DNA from: JBAZDC01 sp041654595
GTDB taxonomy: Bacteria > Pseudomonadota > Gammaproteobacteria > Burkholderiales > Burkholderiaceae_B
Reading direction: 5' to 3'
DNA length: 24,949 nt
Assembly (NCBI GenBank): GCA_964551305.1
Contig: CAZKBT010000042.1
Coordinates: 1-24,949 of the forward strand
Below the pieces are notes generated by a model. The model had not been told where the DNA came from. It did no database searches and saw only the letters and a list, made by a program, of their open reading frames with translations. The translations under genes and the position numbers were made by a program. Below, in pieces: positions 22,709 to 24,949 of this stretch (positions are counted from its first letter, which is position 1; each line of letters opens with the position of its first letter).

Positions 22709-23938
22709 CTAGTTCGCGCGCGCCATGCTCGATCGCGTTTTGGGCAGCAGCGCCGTCGCCAGCCCCAGCATCGGGAGAAAAGAGCAGACTCGATAAACCC
22801 ACGTGATGCCGTGCGTGTCAGCCAGCTGTCCCAGGCCCGCGGCTCCCAGCCCGCCGAGTCCGAACATCAGGCCGAACATGACGCCCGCCACCATGCCGAC
22901 GCGGCCCGGCACCGCTTCCTGGGCGTAGACCACCAGCGCGGCAAAAGCGGAGGACATCACCAGGCCGATGGCGATGGCGAGCAATGCCGTCCAGAACAGG
23001 CTTGCGTAAGGCAGGGCCAGGGCGAAGGGCGCCACACCCATGAAAGACGTCCAAATCACCGCTTTGCGGCCTATGCGATCGCCCACCGGGCCACCGGCGA
23101 ACGTGCCGATGGCCACGGCGGCCAGGAAGATGAAAAGACAGATCTGGCTTTGCTGCAGGCCGATGCCGAACCGCTCGATCAAATAGAAAGTAAAGTAATT
23201 GGTGAATGCGGCGATGTAGACGAACTTGGCGAACATCAGAACGGCAATGACCATCATGGCCCGGACGATCTCATTGCGGCTCAGGCCACCGTCCTGCTTG
23301 CGGGCCATGCCCTTCGCTTGCGCCTGGCCATGACGAAGCGTCCATGCGGTAATTTTCAGGAGCACCCAAACGGCCAGCGCGGCGACCAGCATGAACCAAG
23401 CGATGGCGGATTGACCGTACGGCACCACGATCGCCGCCGCCAGCAGCGGGCCGATTGCCGAACCCGCGTTGCCGCCGACCTGGAAGGCGGACTGCGCCGT
23501 TCCGAAACGGCCGCCCGAGGCCATCCGTGCAACGCGCGACGCCTCCGGGTGGAACGTGGCGGAGCCTATGCCTACCACGCATGCCGCCACGATCAGCATG
23601 ACATAGCTGCCAGCAAGAGACAGCATGGCGATCCCGATCAGCGTCATCATCATGCCCGCCGGCAGCAAATAAGGCTTGGGGTGCTTGTCGGTGTAAAGGC
23701 CGATCCATGGCTGAAGCAATGAAGCCGTGACCTGGTAGGCCAGGGCGATCCCGCCGATTTGGCCGAAACTCAAAGAGAACTGCGTTTTGAGCATCGGATA
23801 GATCGATGGCAGCAATGCCTGGATCAGATCGTTCAGCAAGTGTGCAAGAGCGGCTGCTCCGACGATGCGGGCAACGAAGCCTTCGGGTTGGCGCACGCGG
23901 GGCGCATCGAGTGCCGCCGCGTTATCGGAAAGGGACAT
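22709..23938 (-). CDS. MFS exporter, fosmidomycin-resistance protein (Fsr)-like
   Basis: A 409-residue, 12-helix major facilitator superfamily transporter closely resembling E. coli Fsr. Matching blocks: HLLNDLIQALLPSIYPMLK, GGIALAYQVTASLLQPWIG, YTDKHPKPYLLPAGM, GIGSATFHPEASRVARMASG, SAFQVGGNAGSAIGPLLAA and GGPVGDRIGRK. It is predicted to extrude a small toxic compound across the inner membrane using the proton gradient; the natural substrate is unknown. The ATG at 23938 is preferred over an in-frame TTG at 23965. It is divergent from the AraC-type gene, an arrangement seen for AraC-regulated drug exporters such as nimR/nimT, but the sequence is closer to Fsr. Confidence 0.9.
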   Translation of the reverse strand: MSLSDNAAALDAPRVRQPEGFVARIVGAAALAHLLNDLIQALLPSIYPMLKTQFSLSFGQIGGIALAYQVTASLLQPWIGLYTDKHPKPYLLPAGMMMTLIGIAMLSLAGSYVMLIVAACVVGIGSATFHPEASRVARMASGGRFGTAQSAFQVGGNAGSAIGPLLAAAIVVPYGQSAIAWFMLVAALAVWVLLKITAWTLRHGQAQAKGMARKQDGGLSRNEIVRAMMVIAVLMFAKFVYIAAFTNYFTFYLIERFGIGLQQSQICLFIFLAAVAIGTFAGGPVGDRIGRKAVIWTSFMGVAPFALALPYASLFWTALLAIAIGLVMSSAFAALVVYAQEAVPGRVGMVAGVMFGLMFGLGGLGAAGLGQLADTHGITWVYRVCSFLPMLGLATALLPKTRSSMARAN

Positions 23939-24033
23939 GAGCCGGGATCCAGGTTGTGTGATCAACGCCGCCGCGGGGGTGGGGACCGTCTGAGCGGCGG
24001 CGGTGGAAAACGAAGTTTAAAAATTTTGCTAAA

Positions 24034-24060
24034 GTCTATCTTGCGTAATTAGGAATAGAC
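24034..24060. promoter_or_regulatory. Inverted repeat in the Fsr/AraC divergent region
   Basis: GTCTAT (24034-24039) and ATAGAC (24055-24060) form a perfect 6-bp inverted repeat with 15-nt AT-rich spacing, in the middle of the AT-rich part of the 138-bp divergent region. It is a candidate operator for the AraC-type protein, and nearby TAAAGT/TAATTA strings could be -10 elements. At six bases per arm, chance occurrence is possible. Confidence 0.35.
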
Positions 24061-24070
24061 ATTCTTCAAA

Positions 24071-24075
24071 AAGGA
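24071..24075 (+). promoter_or_regulatory. Shine-Dalgarno unusually close to the AraC-type gene start
   Basis: AAGGA ends only one base before the ATG at 24077, much closer than the usual 5-9 nt. Either translation is weak from this ATG, or initiation uses a downstream codon such as the in-frame TTG in the ALAQTLAR segment. Confidence 0.35.
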
Positions 24076-24076
24076 C

Positions 24077-24871
24077 ATGGCCCGGCTTTCCGCTCCGACA
24101 GCTTTGGCTCAAACCCTGGCTCGCGTGGAAAGCAGCGATGCGCCAGTGCATTGTCGCGCCAACAATTATCCTTCGGGGTGGCGGATTGCGCCCCATAAAC
24201 ACACCAAGCACCAGCTCGTGCATGCGCTGCAGGGAGTTATCGTGGTGCATGCCGATTCCGGGCACTGGGTGGTTCCGCCCAGTCGCGGGCTTTGGGTGCC
24301 GGAGGGTATGACGCATGCAATACGCTGCATAGGCGAAGTCCATATGCGCAGCACGTATGTGCGGCGGGATGCGGCGCCGCTCCCGCCGGTCGGCTGCAAG
24401 GTCGTGGGCATATCGCCTTTGATGCGGGAATTGATTCGCTCCGCGATGGATGTGAGGGTTCCGTATCGGCCCGATTCCCGTGACGGACGCCTGATGCAGC
24501 TGCTGTTGGACGAGCTGCGTGTCTTGCCCGTGCTGCCGCTGCATTTACCCATGCCGACCGATCGGCGTGTTGCGACGATTTGCGAAAGCCTTCAACGGCG
24601 GCCGGAGGATGCGTCCACGTTGGCCGATTGGGCGGCTCGCCTCCAAGTACATGCAAAAACGGTGCAGCGTCTGTTCGTCGCCCAAACGGGAATGACCTTC
24701 GGGCAATGGCGTCAGCAGGTTCGCCTGCTAAGGGCGCTGGAGCTGTTGGCCGGAGGTGAAAAAGTCATCGATATCGCGCTGTCGCTCGGCTATGAAAGCC
24801 CCGGAGCTTTTGCCACGATGTTCAGAAAGCATTTCGGCTGCAAGCCCAGCCGGTTCTTCGATGTTCGTTGA
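24077..24871 (+). CDS. AraC-family transcriptional regulator with cupin domain (NimR-like)
   Basis: A 264-residue regulator. The N-terminal cupin-type sensing domain covers about 20-110, with HKHTKHQLVHALQG and WVVPPSRGLWVPEGMTHAIRC, a pattern seen in NimR/YeaM-type regulators. The C-terminal AraC DNA-binding domain (about 165-264) has both helix-turn-helix units: LADWAARLQVHAKTVQRLF and IDIALSLGYESPGAFATMFRKHFG, ending CKPSRFF. Divergent from the Fsr-like exporter by 138 bp, it probably controls that gene. The ribosome-site spacing is odd, so the true start might be slightly downstream. Confidence 0.9.
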   Translation: MARLSAPTALAQTLARVESSDAPVHCRANNYPSGWRIAPHKHTKHQLVHALQGVIVVHADSGHWVVPPSRGLWVPEGMTHAIRCIGEVHMRSTYVRRDAAPLPPVGCKVVGISPLMRELIRSAMDVRVPYRPDSRDGRLMQLLLDELRVLPVLPLHLPMPTDRRVATICESLQRRPEDASTLADWAARLQVHAKTVQRLFVAQTGMTFGQWRQQVRLLRALELLAGGEKVIDIALSLGYESPGAFATMFRKHFGCKPSRFFDVR

Positions 24872-24949
24872 CCTGATATTCGGGCTCTACATCGTAAACG
24901 GGGGACAGCGACATTCATTAGACTTGTTTTTGCGAAGAACACGTTTAAT

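Overview
The window looks like chromosomal DNA of a high-G+C betaproteobacterium, most likely Alcaligenaceae (Bordetella/Achromobacter-like). The reasons are a Bug/TctC-type periplasmic receptor, the protein style of the catabolic genes, a GcvA-type LysR regulator and an Fsr-type transporter. This placement is inference from protein style, since there is no rRNA in view. I see no tRNA, insertion sequence, integrase or CRISPR array.

Layout. (1) 1-1649, plus strand: the last codons of a probable sulfite/nitrite reductase haemoprotein, then the fused sirohaem synthase cysG. (2) 1625-6492, minus strand: a tightly packed unit read as MASE1-PAS membrane sensor, alpha/beta hydrolase with a cysteine nucleophile, DedA protein, arylamine N-acetyltransferase and DAO-family FAD oxidoreductase. 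(3) 6682-7761, plus: a COG0523 (CobW-like) GTPase metallochaperone with a histidine-rich loop. A gene-poor stretch of about 540 bp follows. (4) 8304-11122, plus: a copper-handling cluster of DUF2946 protein, YcnI/DUF1775 protein, Sco1/SenC lipoprotein and two PCu(A)C copper chaperones, plausibly supplying copper to cytochrome oxidase. (5) 11138-12529, minus: a lone gene of visibly lower G+C. Its N-terminus resembles the secretion/translocation domain of Salmonella SPI-2 type III effectors, and it ends in a PPxY motif. This is the most unexpected gene in the window. (6) 12655-18147, minus: an acyl-CoA degradation operon (thiolase, crotonase, glutaryl-CoA dehydrogenase, TTC38-like TPR protein, second crotonase), the last three genes joined by ATGA overlaps. 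(7) 18437-21593, plus, divergent from the operon: a Bug solute receptor and a two-gene ADP-forming acyl-CoA synthetase. (8) 21568-24871: LysR regulator, Fsr-like MFS exporter, and a divergent AraC/NimR-like regulator.

Regions 6 and 7 read as one catabolic module. The Bug protein captures an organic acid, the ADP-forming ligase pair makes its CoA thioester, and glutaryl-CoA dehydrogenase, the crotonases and the thiolase convert it to acetyl-CoA. A 9-bp perfect inverted repeat with 20-nt spacing lies between the two divergent arms and is a candidate operator. The nearby GcvA-type LysR is a candidate regulator. No 3-hydroxyacyl-CoA dehydrogenase or CoA-transferase is in view.
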